This document shows, one piece after another, positions 53,733 through 64,000 of a stretch of DNA of 64,000 nucleotides. The notes beneath the pieces are model-generated. The model worked only from the letters and a program-made list of their open reading frames with translations, did not search any database and was not told the origin of the DNA. Both the position numbers and the translations under genes were made by a program. Location of the stretch: NCBI RefSeq assembly GCF_030253575.1, contig NC_080565.1, positions 3,444,001-3,508,000 of the forward strand, written 5' to 3'. Source of the DNA: Rhododendron vialii. Its lineage: Eukaryota > Streptophyta > Magnoliopsida > Ericales > Ericaceae. How positions within the stretch are numbered: position 1 is the stretch's first letter; each line of letters opens with the position of its first letter.

Positions 53733-56700
53733 CTGTACTTTAACCTAGGAAATGAAAATTTAAGAACCATAAAAAAAGAACGGGTACTCTAACCTAGGAA
53801 ATTAAACAATTTATCTGTATTCCCATACTTAATCAACAATTGCATCACTCATCTTCTCAAATGGTGAATTCTATCAATCAAATCCAAATGATTCCCACAA
53901 CCAAACTTCTAACTGTGACCTAAAAAAGAGCTTTGATCAAAAGTAGCAAATACTTTTTTTTTAACAATGTGAACTTTCGGTTTGAGTAACGGGCCAACAA
54001 TCTTTGCCGTAGTTTGTGAGTTTAAAGAAACTTAGGGACAAGTGGTAGCAGTCGTCACAGAATTTAAAAAAAATACAAAAAATAAAAATAACTTCATAAA
54101 TAAAGTTTGAATAACTAACTTCAATAACTTCTACTACTTCCTCATGGTTTCGCAATTTTTTTTGTAATTGATATACTTGCCTCCACTGAATTAAAATTCT
54201 GGTTCCTTCGCTGCAGGTAGGAGTTTGCTTCAAGCAGTAAATGTCTCCGAATCCCTGAGCAATTCAGATGACACTGTAAGGGTAGATCCCCTAGATAGTT
54301 TCAAAAAATACAGAGGAGGATATGACATTACAAACAAGCATTATTGGAGTGTAAGTGTTCAATTCTCCCTCTTTCTCTTACTCACACAGACACCTGCACC
54401 CGCACATTCCTTTCACGCGCACGCACACGGGGCTCTGTTGTGTTAATATTTTGCAGCAAATTTTCAGAGAACATCAAACAATTGCTGCTTTGATAACGTG
54501 TTCAATTCTGAGCCGAAATGAGTTTTGAGTAATGCAAACACATTTTCAATGTTTTCTGGAAATGGATTTGTTATGAAAGAAAAATCTGAGAGAAGTGTCG
54601 AAAATCTTCAGACTAACAACTTCCTGAAATATTTGCTGCAAAACGGATTCAAAAAACTCCCAATATACCAAAGACTTAGAACTTTCCTTGTATTACATTT
54701 GTGCAGTCAACAATATACACAGGAATACCTGGATATGCCATTGGGGTGTTATGGCTTTTGTGTGGCTTGGTATATGGGGGATTTCTGCTGGCAACCACTT
54801 TTTGTTGCAAAAATAACAACAGAAAGTTGAAGAAGAGATCACCTTGTCAAAAGCAGTATAACCTCTGGCATGCAGTTTTGGCAGCATTCTTTGCAGTCTT
54901 GGCAATGTAAGTATTTCAGCTCTCCGCCCTTCTGGACATTTCTTCGCATGCACTTTCACTAGCATTAAAGTAACAAATGATCACTTCACAGGTGGATTAG
55001 AGCTCTTCATTCCACCATCAATGGTTGTTGAACAGTCATGCCGAAATGTCTATACTTTAAAGCAGAACTCATTTAAGCAACTTTGACAAAATCATATGAA
55101 CAAAGAAAACTACTGAGCTGCACTTGTTATGAAACTTGGGAGAATGGTTTAATCCAACCACGAGGCCCTTTCTGACCATACAATCCATTTTGCGTTGGCA
55201 GAGTTGCGACTGGCTTAGTTCTGGGAGGGAATGCAAAATTCCATTCAAGAGCAAAAACAGTGGTAAACATTATCATTGATACAGCAAATGATGCAACCGA
55301 AACCATATACAACACAACTGGAGCAATGAGAGGCATGAGTATCAACTTGGAAGTATCTAATGCAAATAGTCAGGCTTCTGGCTTCCTTACCACCACTTCC
55401 CAGAAGCTCGACTCTCAAGCTGCAGATATACAAAGACAAGCCAAGAAGAACCGGAAATCAATTGATAAGGGCTTGAAGATAGTGTAACTCTCTCCCGTCC
55501 CTCCCTCCCTCTCTCTCTCTCTCTCTCCACCCCCATCAAGTTACATGAACTGTTATTTTTAACAACAGTATCCATGTCGGGTAAATATGACAAGGCTTAG
55601 AGTGAGATATGTGCCTAACAAGTCTACCCAATTTGGACACTTAATCTTCTAGGCCTTGTTCGTTTGGGGGTCTAACCTCACTCAAAACCCTCAAACGAAC
55701 AAGGTCCTATTGACTAATGTTTATGATTTTTGAACACAAGAATATCACATTAGCACGAAATCAAATATTTCTAGCCTTTGATATTAATGAGAAGTTGACA
55801 TTTTCTAGTAATCCCATATGATTTCAAGTACATATCTATGTGATCCGTAAAGTATCACAATATCGTTTAGTTTGAGTTTAGGAATCAAGCATGAAACCCA
55901 CACCTGATTCAAGATTTCTAGTAAATAAGTAGTCTCTCTGTCACTATGTGTGCACAACCATGACATTTGTTTCTTCTTGTAGGTATATATTGACCACAGT
56001 GACAATCTCATTCAACCTGATTGCTGTGCTTGCCCTATCAGGTGCATAAGTTAACTTGTCCTAGTTCAGCTTTCATATCGCAATGTTAACATCAGTTCCA
56101 TACCTAGTTCAGATCCTAACAATTTTCCAAAACCTAGTAATTTGTTGTTTGGGATGCTAAAAATGTCTGCCTTTTTTTTTTTTTTCCTTTTGTGACGTTA
56201 TTTTCCTCAAAATTTGGTCCAACTTGTCAAAAAAATTTGGTTTCCCACTCCGTCTCAAGTCTCAACGACAGGAATCGAATTAGAGGGAATGGTCCTTTTT
56301 GTGTATTTTATTCTTTTTTTTCTCAAATTTTATACTGGAGAAAATTGATAAGTGAATTTTTTTTTATTATAAGCCAGAAAAAGTTCATTAAAGGCAAAAA
56401 TGTTCTAAATAGAACGCGCTCTTTATGCATGTATCGACCGATGCCTAGAACCATGCTAAGCTCGGCTTCTAACATATGAAAAGTACTCATACAAATGAAA
56501 CAGCTGAAAGATCATTACTTGTGGAACCTATTAGTTCTGCACTCCAAAATGGAACGCTGAAATGATTCATGTAAAACGAACACAAAGTTGTTAGTTTCCT
56601 CGACTTCAGCACAATGTAACTGTACTGAGAATGAATTTTGTTCACTGCAGTATTTGGAATCCTGAAAGTACGACAGGCACTCAAGGCGTAAGTACATTTT

Positions 56701-58799
56701 TCGACCATTTTATTGCTCGAGGGTAATTCATAAAACCAAATTTCTCATATAATTTGTTGTTCATAATACAGCTTTTTGGTAATCTGTTGGTTGCTCACGG
56801 TCCTATGCTGGCTGTTCTTTGGAGTCTACTTCTTCCTAGAAAAGTAAATCCAAACTCTTTCCTTCTTGCAGTGGTTTAGCTTTTCGCGATTGATCTGTAT
56901 GTGTAAAAGCAGAGTACTGAAACCGAGAAGTTTGAGCCTAAAAGCGGAAATTGAATTGATGGATTTCAGGTTCGAGGGAGATACCTGCACAGCTCTTGAA
57001 GATTTCCAAAAGGATCCTTATAATAGCAGCTTGAGCTCAATCCTCCCCTGCAATGAACTGCTTTCAGCAAAATCTCTACTGTATGATGTCAGCGAAGGGA
57101 TTTACGACCTAGTCAATGAGGTAAAGTTAGTAACTGAGAAGTTCTTAAGCCGATAAAAACACGGATAGCCATTTCAAACAAATAAATTATAAGATCAAGT
57201 CAGTGAATATATGTCGATAATTGTGCAATGACATTTGGCTGCTGTTCAAGTTTCAAAAGTAACTGACACCAGATTAATAGAACACTGTTCAACCGCTATT
57301 AAGAATTTTAACTTCCCAATTAAAGGTATGTTTATGACGAGCAAAAGTTTCCACACTTCTATTTCTATTCCCATACTTCAATAATGCAAGGGATAGGATG
57401 CTAAAAGCGGGGCCAAAAAACATGGTTCAAATGCCAAAACTATTTCATGTAATTTATTTACTCCCCTTGCCTTTTTGTTTCTCTGAATAGGAAACTACAT
57501 ATGTATAAGTTCAGGATCAATTAAGCAGAAAAATGAGGAAACGATACAAAAGGATTCAAGCATACAGTTTCATTTGAACTTAGAGCTTTATAGGATATAA
57601 GACCCAGTGTGCATATCTTCATAAGAAGAAAAAGTACGTGTTCATGAATGATTTCATGGTTTTGGCTTGTAAGCGCAGCAAATTAATGCCTTCTGCTATG
57701 GAAATCGACAGGTGAACGCAAACATATCAGCATCGTATTCCAACATCTTTCAAGTCTGCAATCCTTTCTCAGCACCTCCGGAGTATACATACCAACCAGA
57801 CAACTGTCCAGCTAATACTATCAAGATAGGAGACATCCCTCAGGTATACTGAATGAAAGCAACAATACTTCGCCCTAGATTTAAGCTCGTCATAGACAAT
57901 GATGTATATGTACAGAAAAACCTGATAAAGGTCTAAGGGCCTGGCCTGCCTGGTAACGTGTTGTTTTACACGTTTCCTGTTTCTGTCTTCAGAAACTCTA
58001 GAAAAATGGAAACAAAACACATTTGACAACTATTTTGTTTCTAAGAAAATGAGGACAGGATTGTCAAATTCTCCAAAACTTTCTTGGGAAAAGGCAATTG
58101 TATATATTCCAAATCAAGAATTCATTCCCCGGCTGCCCCCTCACCCGTTTCGAAACAAGGATTCCAAAACATTTGTATTCATACCCAAACACTTGTTTTT
58201 GGTGTGTTTTTCACAAAAATAAACAAAAGCATTTTCCGCTCCCAAAGCTATTATACAGACCTATAACATTTATCATGAATGAATACGTTAGAGTAGTTTC
58301 AAATACACCACCATCTTGTAAATGAACATATATAAATGACCTGTGTGAATATCAACCTTCTCTTCTTTTCTACTTCTTGAAGCTATTGAAGACGATATCC
58401 TGTTCTGATACAAGTACCTGCCAAGGAGGATTAATAATCCCTGCTACGGACTTACAAACAGTAGAGGCCTACACAATTTCACTCCAGAACATTATCAATG
58501 TCTATCCGGGAATGGAGAACTTGGTTGAATGTCAGTCGGTAGCGCAAGCATTTACAGAAATACTTCACAATCACTGCAAACCACTGAAGAGATACACGCG
58601 CATGGTATGGGCCGCGCTCGTGTTTCTGTCAGTGATTATGGTGGCTTTGGTTCTGATATGGACAGACGAAGCTCATCATCAGCAAAAGCATCATTTTTCA
58701 AACAGTTCGGTGAAGCCTCATTCCATGGCAGCAGAAATGATGGAAGCCGGAGTAACTAAATCGACTAAAGACGACTCAAATCCTAATCCAGTCCTGTAA
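52719..58799 (+). CDS. Tweety-like five-pass membrane protein, ten exons
   Basis: Exons inferred from GT-AG borders and reading phase: 52719-52848, 54217-54350, 54707-54906, 55202-55483, 55983-56041, 56651-56687, 56772-56843, 56970-57120, 57712-57843 and 58383-58799. All phases join without a stop, giving 537 residues, close to plant proteins of this family (about 540). A signal peptide spans about 1-29 (VAFSLLLTALIWALAFNQIEG). Predicted membrane segments are near 98-121, 141-163, 250-273, 282-304 and 473-493, the five-pass layout of Tweety homologues. The large loop between segments 4 and 5 is Cys-rich (DTCTAL, PCNEL, VCNPF, DNCPAN, SCSDTSTC, VECQS, NHCKP), which suggests extracellular disulfides. 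Animal Tweety proteins are anion-channel or lipid-related. In plants the relatives are plasma-membrane proteins without a settled role. The C-terminus is a short His/Lys-rich cytosolic tail. A TATA-like gtataaacc lies near 52666. Intron 1 (1.37 kb) holds a SINE. Looks intact and functional. Confidence 0.9.
53297..53447 (+). mobile_element. tRNA-derived SINE in intron 1 of the Tweety-like gene
   Basis: Box A-like ggcagctggcctaattgttg (53300), box B ggttgcgggttcaaatacta (53343), A-rich 3' end at 53437-53448. Same strand as the gene. Confidence 0.55.
53695..53731. repeat. (ATA)n microsatellite
   Basis: About twelve ATA trinucleotides in intron 1. Confidence 0.9.
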
Positions 58800-59780
58800 A
58801 TACAGAGCGAATTCTCTAGATTACACTCTAGAAAGATATAAAGATTCATCATTTAAAGCAAGAGAAGGAAACAAATCACATGGACAAGAAAATTATACAA
58901 TTGGAGAAGCATTTGTAGGAGGAGTTAGATTTAGGTCTGATCCATAACAAATTTTTTTGTTATAGTGATGCACAATATCGATACCTATATATTGTACTCT
59001 ATAGAAAGCCTAACACGGGGACAAACCCCTCAATGGCTCGTCAGGATATTTCAAGTAATGATTTATTTCACAATTCACATTGTTTAACTTCTTTTTCACC
59101 AGAGATTGTGAAACCTGTATAATCGCAGTCTTATTTCAAAATCTGTATAAAAGAAACCTTTTAGCACTCAAATTAAGGCAGAAAACTGAAAATAAAGCTG
59201 TAAATAATGAACAAATCCTTCACTTCCGAACAGATTTCTTAAAGTCTTTGGACTTATCATTGCAAGTATCTAGCACATTAACTTATCAAAAAAAAAAAGA
59301 AGGTATTTAGCACAAATATCCTTTCAGTATACTATAAAGTTGGGATGTGGAAGAACCCAGTTGAGCCTAGTAGGCTATATTGAATCCAATGTGAATGGAA
59401 TCAAGCAGTTTTTTCGAACTTTAGAGGAGAGAGATAATCCAGAGACGATGAGACTAGGGAGGGGATAGAGGAGACAAGGGGGTCCATGGGATAATAGATG
59501 GGATTATATGAGTATTAGGATTAGTTGTACTGTATTTGGTCAGAATGGGATAAAAATGGGATGAAGATTGAAGATGATGGGGATTTACAGAGATAATGCG
59601 GAGAAGGGTACTAGCGAAATACCGACCCTCCCCCGATAGTAGTTAATCCCCACATCTGCTACTAAATGGACAAATAGTCTCACCCTGTCTAGTCCAATGG
59701 TTAATCTTAGACACATACGAGGGACTTAACAAATAACGGGTTACACGTGGACCCTTGCGTCCCCGTCATCCTAATGCTAC
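58800..59780. other. 3' flank of the Tweety-like gene; no other gene
   Basis: The first ~200 bp probably include the 3' UTR (aataaag-like signals are not clear). The remainder is AG-rich or AT-rich intergenic sequence. Confidence 0.4.
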
Positions 59781-59782
59781 CT

Positions 59783-59962
59783 TTCTAGTCCAGCAATCAA
59801 GCGAGCCCTAAGTTTCAAGTGCCGCCTTTCTAGTCCAGCAATCAAATGAGCCCTAAGTTTCAAGTCCCATTTTCCTAGTCCGGCAATCAAGCGAACCCTA
59901 AGTTTCAAGTCCCATTTTCCTAGTCTAGCAATCAAGCATGCTCTAAGTTTCAAGCCTTGAAC
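59783..59962. repeat. 54-bp minisatellite, about 3.3 copies
   Basis: Units of cctagtccagcaatcaagcg followed by agccctaagtttcaag recur four times with few changes. The open minus-strand frame of Leu/Arg repeats over it reflects a period divisible by 3 and is probably not a gene. Confidence 0.85.
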
Positions 59963-60353
59963 ACCAGCCAACCCCTAGAGATTATAAAGCCACATTATTT
60001 GGTTTGGTGTTTTAACCACCATTTTGGCTCTGGTTTCAAGAAATAGATTAACACGAGATCTTTGCAATCCTGGAACAAGAACAGAACATGCAAATGACAT
60101 GGTGAAAACAAAGATAAGCACTAACTTGGCCCAATATGAGTCGTCTCCAACCCAAAAATCCGCCATTTCTCGCCTCTTTGAACCACCCAAACAGAGTGAA
60201 AGCTCCCCGTCTCTTTTCTTCTCTCATCATTTCTTACTTTCCAAAAGTTCTTGTATAGATTTGGATCAAATGAAGGCGGTTTATTTTCAATTTCAAATTG
60301 ATTTTAGGGTTCAGATAGAAGATTAAAATGTATACACAGTCCTATATTCATTG

Positions 60354-60356
<3 letters not shown>

Positions 60357-60397
<41 letters not shown>
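60357..60397. repeat. (GA)20 microsatellite
   Basis: Continuous GA dinucleotides, about 41 bp. Confidence 0.95.
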
Positions 60398-60399
<2 letters not shown>

Positions 60400-60900
60400 T
60401 TTCCTCCTAACCTGCTTTGGCTCCAGAGATTGATCCTCCGACCCAGCTATGTGAAAAATATAAATGTAAGCGTACATTGCTAGAATTGTCAGCCGTGCAT
60501 TTTCCTTTTCTCTCTCTCAAGAAAAAAACAATAGATCATCGAGCGATTATTATTTGCTCCTGAAAAGCACCACGACTCTAAAAAATCTCATACCCAACAG
60601 TTTTTCCACATATCAACTATCAAGTCACAAAAATTAAATCAGAGAGATTATAAAATATGGAAGTGTGAAAATTATTATTCATTAGAAAATATAATAAAAC
60701 GTCCGTTCGGTGAAATACAGAAATGCTCCATCGATAAAGGTTACAATAAGTCTTTGTGCTTCTGCGAGACATTTTTTTATCGACATAAAAAAAAAAAAAA
60801 AGGTTATAATAAAATTTGTAGAACTTGTAATAACAACCCGAAACTAAATAATTGTTGATGCAGAGGAGCAACGAAGAAGGAAAGTATAATCGCAACGGCA

Positions 60901-61335
60901 TCAACGGCGCGGTTTGGACGAGCCACGATTGGCGACCACCACAACGGCAACACCAACAAGAGCCGCGACGCATACAATGACAGTCATTACGTTCAATATC
61001 GCTTCATGCGATTCGGTAGGTTCTCCTGAGGGACTAGGGCCTGGAGACAGGTCACTCAGCTTTATTCCACTGCTTCGAGATCTTGATCTGGCACCTTTAA
61101 GCAACCTGAACCCTTCCCTGAGCTTGCGTGAATGAAATGGCGTAAAAAAGTAAGTTTCTTCATTTGGAGGAGGAGCCACATTTCCAGCGATGATGTAATC
61201 TGCATTGTTGGGTAGAAGTGACCCGACATTGCTTGACAATGCGTAGCTCCTTTGCGTTAATGTTGTGGATGCAGGCTTCGGGGAAAACAGGAGGGCGAGC
61301 AGCCACAAAGCAAATGAAAATTTGCATTTGGCCAT
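60901..61335 (-). CDS. Small secreted/single-pass membrane protein, unknown function
   Basis: From the ATG at 61335 the frame encodes 144 residues. I prefer it to the upstream ATG at 61365 because it starts a clean signal peptide (MAKCKFSFALWLLALLFS, cleavage near PASTT). A lumenal part follows with NNADYIIAGN and a Pro-rich APPPNEETYFFTPFHSRKL segment, a basic stretch (KGARSRSRSSG) and an SPGPSPSGEP motif of the type hydroxylated in plant cell-wall proteins. A C-terminal hydrophobic segment AILNVMTVIVCVAALVGVAV ends in a short basic tail. I do not recognise the family. Features fit a type I membrane protein of the secretory pathway. No intron signals were needed. Codon use looks like that of a real gene. 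Confidence 0.6.
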   Translation of the reverse strand: MAKCKFSFALWLLALLFSPKPASTTLTQRSYALSSNVGSLLPNNADYIIAGNVAPPPNEETYFFTPFHSRKLREGFRLLKGARSRSRSSGIKLSDLSPGPSPSGEPTESHEAILNVMTVIVCVAALVGVAVVVVANRGSSKPRR

Positions 61336-61365
61336 CTCCTCTTGCAAAAAAGTGAATATCAACAA

Positions 61366-61885
61366 GGGAAGAGAGGGTTTTGCAAATTAACGAGAGATAC
61401 GTGAGTTCGGAACTTGTAAATGCAGACGTCTATGTTTTTTGTGCAGCAGCGTGAAGGTAATTATAGGCCATGGGACTCTACAATTAGTAGTCTCATTGGT
61501 TGGATTTGATTGGATTTAGTACTTGACGACTAATTACAGACCGTCCATGCAAGAAAAATGTCAAGTTAAGTTGGCAGAAATCAAAAAGTACAACTTCCAT
61601 ACAAAATCTTGCTGAATACAACTGTATTGTCTAATTTTATCTATGGTTTCCGAATGGAAGTTACAACTGTTAGTTACTATATCGAAGAGTCTTGTAAAGC
61701 CTGTAGACGATTGAAATCCTATATTTAGATTGAGTATTAGACAGCTGAATACAGGATACCCATGCATGAGACTACAAGTTGGCACATGTTAATACATGTA
61801 AACATGCTTTCAATTATTGAGTATCGACGTTTTATTAACCAAATTCAATCAATAAAGATTAGTTGTGAATACTTAATGGGGTGTC
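61366..61885. other. No recognisable feature
   Basis: Upstream region of the minus-strand gene at 60901-61335. It should contain its promoter, but no clear TATA box was picked out. Confidence 0.35.
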
Positions 61886-61887
61886 TT

Positions 61888-62345
61888 TAGGTCAGCAAAC
61901 CAGTCACCAGTGCCATAACCATTCTTCAATATGTTGATGACACGATACTCTATTGCAAAACTGATTTTGAGGAGGTGAAGTTAATTAGAGGATTCTGAAA
62001 CGGTTTGAAATCACGTTTAGTTTGAATATTGATTCTAATATGGAGTGCAGTCTATGGAGTAGGAGTATTGAGGATCAAACTGAGGAATTTTAATGCAAAG
62101 CTCAACGACTGCTAAGTCCTAGGCTAAAACACAAGCGGGTATCAAAGAGGAGAATCATCCTTTGGAGGTAAGACTTCTCTGATTAGACCAGTTCTTAGCA
62201 CCTACATGTCTATTACTGTCCCTGTTGGAATGCCTGAGAAAGCGGGTATCAAAATTGACAATTTTCTAAGAAATTTGTTGCGGAGTTGTGATTCAATGAT
62301 AGAAGACATAATGAAGTGTGAAAATGCTTCTAGAAGTAAATCCAC
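61888..62345 (+). pseudogene. LINE reverse transcriptase fragment
   Basis: ILQYVDDTILYCKTDFEEVK at about 61930 matches the plant L1 reverse transcriptase active-site region (LQFADDT..F). SFGGKTSLIRPVLSTYMSIT and VPVGMPEKAGIKIDNFLR at about 62160-62270 match the following RT thumb region. Stops and frame changes interrupt it. Confidence 0.75.
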
Positions 62346-63510
62346 GGGTTAGGATAAGCACTAGCTAGGAATGTAAAAGAAACATGAATGATTCTCTACC
62401 TCTGTAATGGTTGTGGATATTTGCTAATGGAAATGGTTTTCTTTTTCATTTTGACAGGTATGTAAATTGAACTTTGAAACTTTGGAAATGGTTTGTGGAA
62501 CAAATCATCCTGAATTGTTCAATAATTTCTTCTACGAAAACTTAATTTCTCATGTAGAGATTGGACCTTCAATTTTGAAACGAACTTGTCAGCAAACCAT
62601 TCAAGAGAAATTGAATTAGTTCATGTTGGTGCGCTGCATCTATTTTAGTTGTATGCCCCATACTCTTGGGATATGAATTATATGAATCCAACACCTACCT
62701 AGAACCAATGTCGTACCCTAGTCCATGTAGCAGGCTACAAAGCATATTCATAGTTCATAATTCAGATACTATTCAAGCTTCTTTTGGTGAGTGTTGCTAA
62801 AGATTTAATGGTAGTGTCGTAGATTGCTCTTTTCCAATGAACTTCGTTAAGAGAAACAGATGACCGCATGTGAAGCTTCGAAGGAACGGCCATATGTTTT
62901 TGCCCATAACTTAGCGTATCCGAGCCAGTTTACGCACAATTTTTCCATCCGCTACTGGAAGCATACTAGTTCACAATGAAAGCCTTTTTCTTTTTGGCCA
63001 TGTCGTTTGACGACTAAATCTTATAGATTTAGGCAAGCAGAAATGTTGCAGAGAATGATTCGCTTTTAAATAAGGTGAACCAACCCCTCATTTGGTGTAT
63101 GAATAACACAAAGCCATGAACACATACTATTTACATTCGAGAGAGACAGAGACATACTTTATTTACATTCTATATTGTCAAAAGTGGATACACAAGGGGC
63201 GTCTCATCCATTTGCAATGACTCTCAATTCCCAGATGTTATGCCACACGAAAAGAAAAGAAAATTTGAATAGTGAAAGTCTCATGAATACATAAGTAGTA
63301 CGGCAATAATATTTGGAAGTTCACCGCCTGAGGGCCCGTATTGCACACTTATAGGCTTATCTCCATGTTTTGTGTCTGAATCTGAACACAACTGCATTCA
63401 AATTCATATGCGAAATAAGACCATAAGATGGTGAAATGATAAAACGGGATAACCAAACAGGCCTTGAATATCACGTAAACGTGCGTGCATATACCCACTG
63501 ACAAATCGCA
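62346..63510. other. No recognisable feature
   Basis: AT-rich intergenic sequence, probably including the 3' UTR of the minus-strand gene ending at 63517. No termini or RNA genes seen. Confidence 0.35.
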
Positions 63511-63516
63511 GAGTCG

Positions 63517-64000
63517 CTATTGCGTTGGGGAGTTCTTTTCAACGGAAGAAAATGGGGGACTTTTTGCATCCGCGGGGCCGGTAGACTTTCTCTGCTCAAG
63601 GGGAGTTGCGGGACTTGTCAGACGAACGTGGCCACTCGACTGGCCAACACGGGGATTTCGGAAAGGCGGCATATCTGCAAGCAGAGGAGCTGGTTTCTTT
63701 GAAACTGGAAATAAACTCGTGTTTCGTGGAGAAAGTGCGGCTGATGGGTTATAAGTTGGTGACAGCAAGTTTGAAGGAGATGGAAATGCGATTGGGCTTG
63801 GAGGCAAAGTACTAGAGGTGGATGATGGAGAAGCTAACGGGCTGTACGGCACGGTCGGTTTTAGGGCCGATGGAGACGCTAACGGGCTGTAAGGCTGCAC
63901 TTTAAAGCTGAATGATTCATTGAGAGTTTTTTGGCTGCTGGTACTGGAAAGCTTGAACATCTCAACGTCCTGGTTGAGCGCATCGTTCAGAACTGTGAAC
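63517..64000 (-). CDS. C-terminal part of a Ser/Pro-rich protein (runs off window)
   Basis: The minus-strand frame is open from the window edge (FTVLNDALNQDVEMFKLS...) to the stop at 63517, about 160 residues. It has an internal duplication YSPLASPS...YSPLASPSS, many SP/PSP motifs (SPIAFPSPSN, SPTYNPS, SPRNTS, TSPATP) that could be kinase sites, and a basic, disordered character. No domain is recognisable in the visible part. The ATG at 63960 is internal, because the frame continues upstream. Likely the last exon of a larger host gene, of unknown function. Confidence 0.55.
   Translation of the reverse strand, partial: FTVLNDALNQDVEMFKLSSTSSQKTLNESFSFKVQPYSPLASPSALKPTVPYSPLASPSSTSSTLPPSPIAFPSPSNLLSPTYNPSAALSPRNTSLFPVSKKPAPLLADMPPFRNPRVGQSSGHVRLTSPATPLEQRKSTGPADAKSPPFSSVEKNSPTQ

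Noticed and set aside
59777..59971. 64-codon minus-strand frame with repeated KLRA.LIAGL units
   Set aside because: Minisatellite with a 54-bp period keeps the frame open. No other support.

Overview
This is a plant nuclear window, almost certainly from a eudicot. It is AT-rich, genes have GT-AG introns, and the space between genes is packed with nested transposons, MITEs, SINE-like units, LINE fragments and (CT)n/(GA)n microsatellites. There is no prokaryotic gene organisation. The species cannot be fixed from the sequence.

Layout. 1-2.5 kb: AT-rich local repeats. 2.5-28.9 kb: remains of a tandem serpin locus. It holds a truncated serpin exon 2 (2.6-3.06 kb), then a second serpin whose exon 1 lies at 7.1-7.6 kb and whose exon 2 starts at 26.25 kb. 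The intron has grown to 18.7 kb, mainly through an 8.8-kb hAT element (8784-17565, 8-bp target duplication, nearly intact transposase) and a 7.1-kb CACTA element (18381-25432, 3-bp duplication). A third insertion, a 1.8-kb CACTA element, sits inside exon 2. A 23-bp tandem duplication also shifts the exon 2 frame, so the gene is dead. 29.3-34.4 kb: a young Ty1-copia (Ale-like) retrotransposon with identical 202-bp LTRs and one frameshift. 34.5-36.8 kb: non-autonomous elements and short tandem repeats. 36.8-37.3 kb: an intronless lachrymatory-factor-synthase-like START/Bet v 1 family gene on the minus strand. 37.4-51.5 kb: MITEs, LINE/RNase H remnants and a two-exon coiled-coil gene of probable transposon origin. 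52.7-58.8 kb: the best-preserved host gene, a ten-exon Tweety-like five-pass membrane protein of 537 residues. 60.9-61.3 kb: a small secreted or membrane protein on the minus strand. 63.5-64.0 kb: the 3' end of a Ser/Pro-rich protein running off the window.

The most unusual signal is an approximately 0.5-kb module. It occurs as two tandem copies upstream of the transposase promoter in the hAT element and as three tandem copies in the CACTA element, just before a CT-rich leader-like stretch. The same module in front of transcription units of two unrelated transposon superfamilies suggests a shared, horizontally acquired promoter or enhancer cassette. The hAT element also carries fragments resembling two host genes: RPN1 (antisense) and an X8/CBM43 GPI-anchored protein (sense). 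Four foldback elements with exact 9-bp target duplications show repeated activity of Mutator-type MITEs here.

All calls are from reading the sequence. No alignments or database searches were run.
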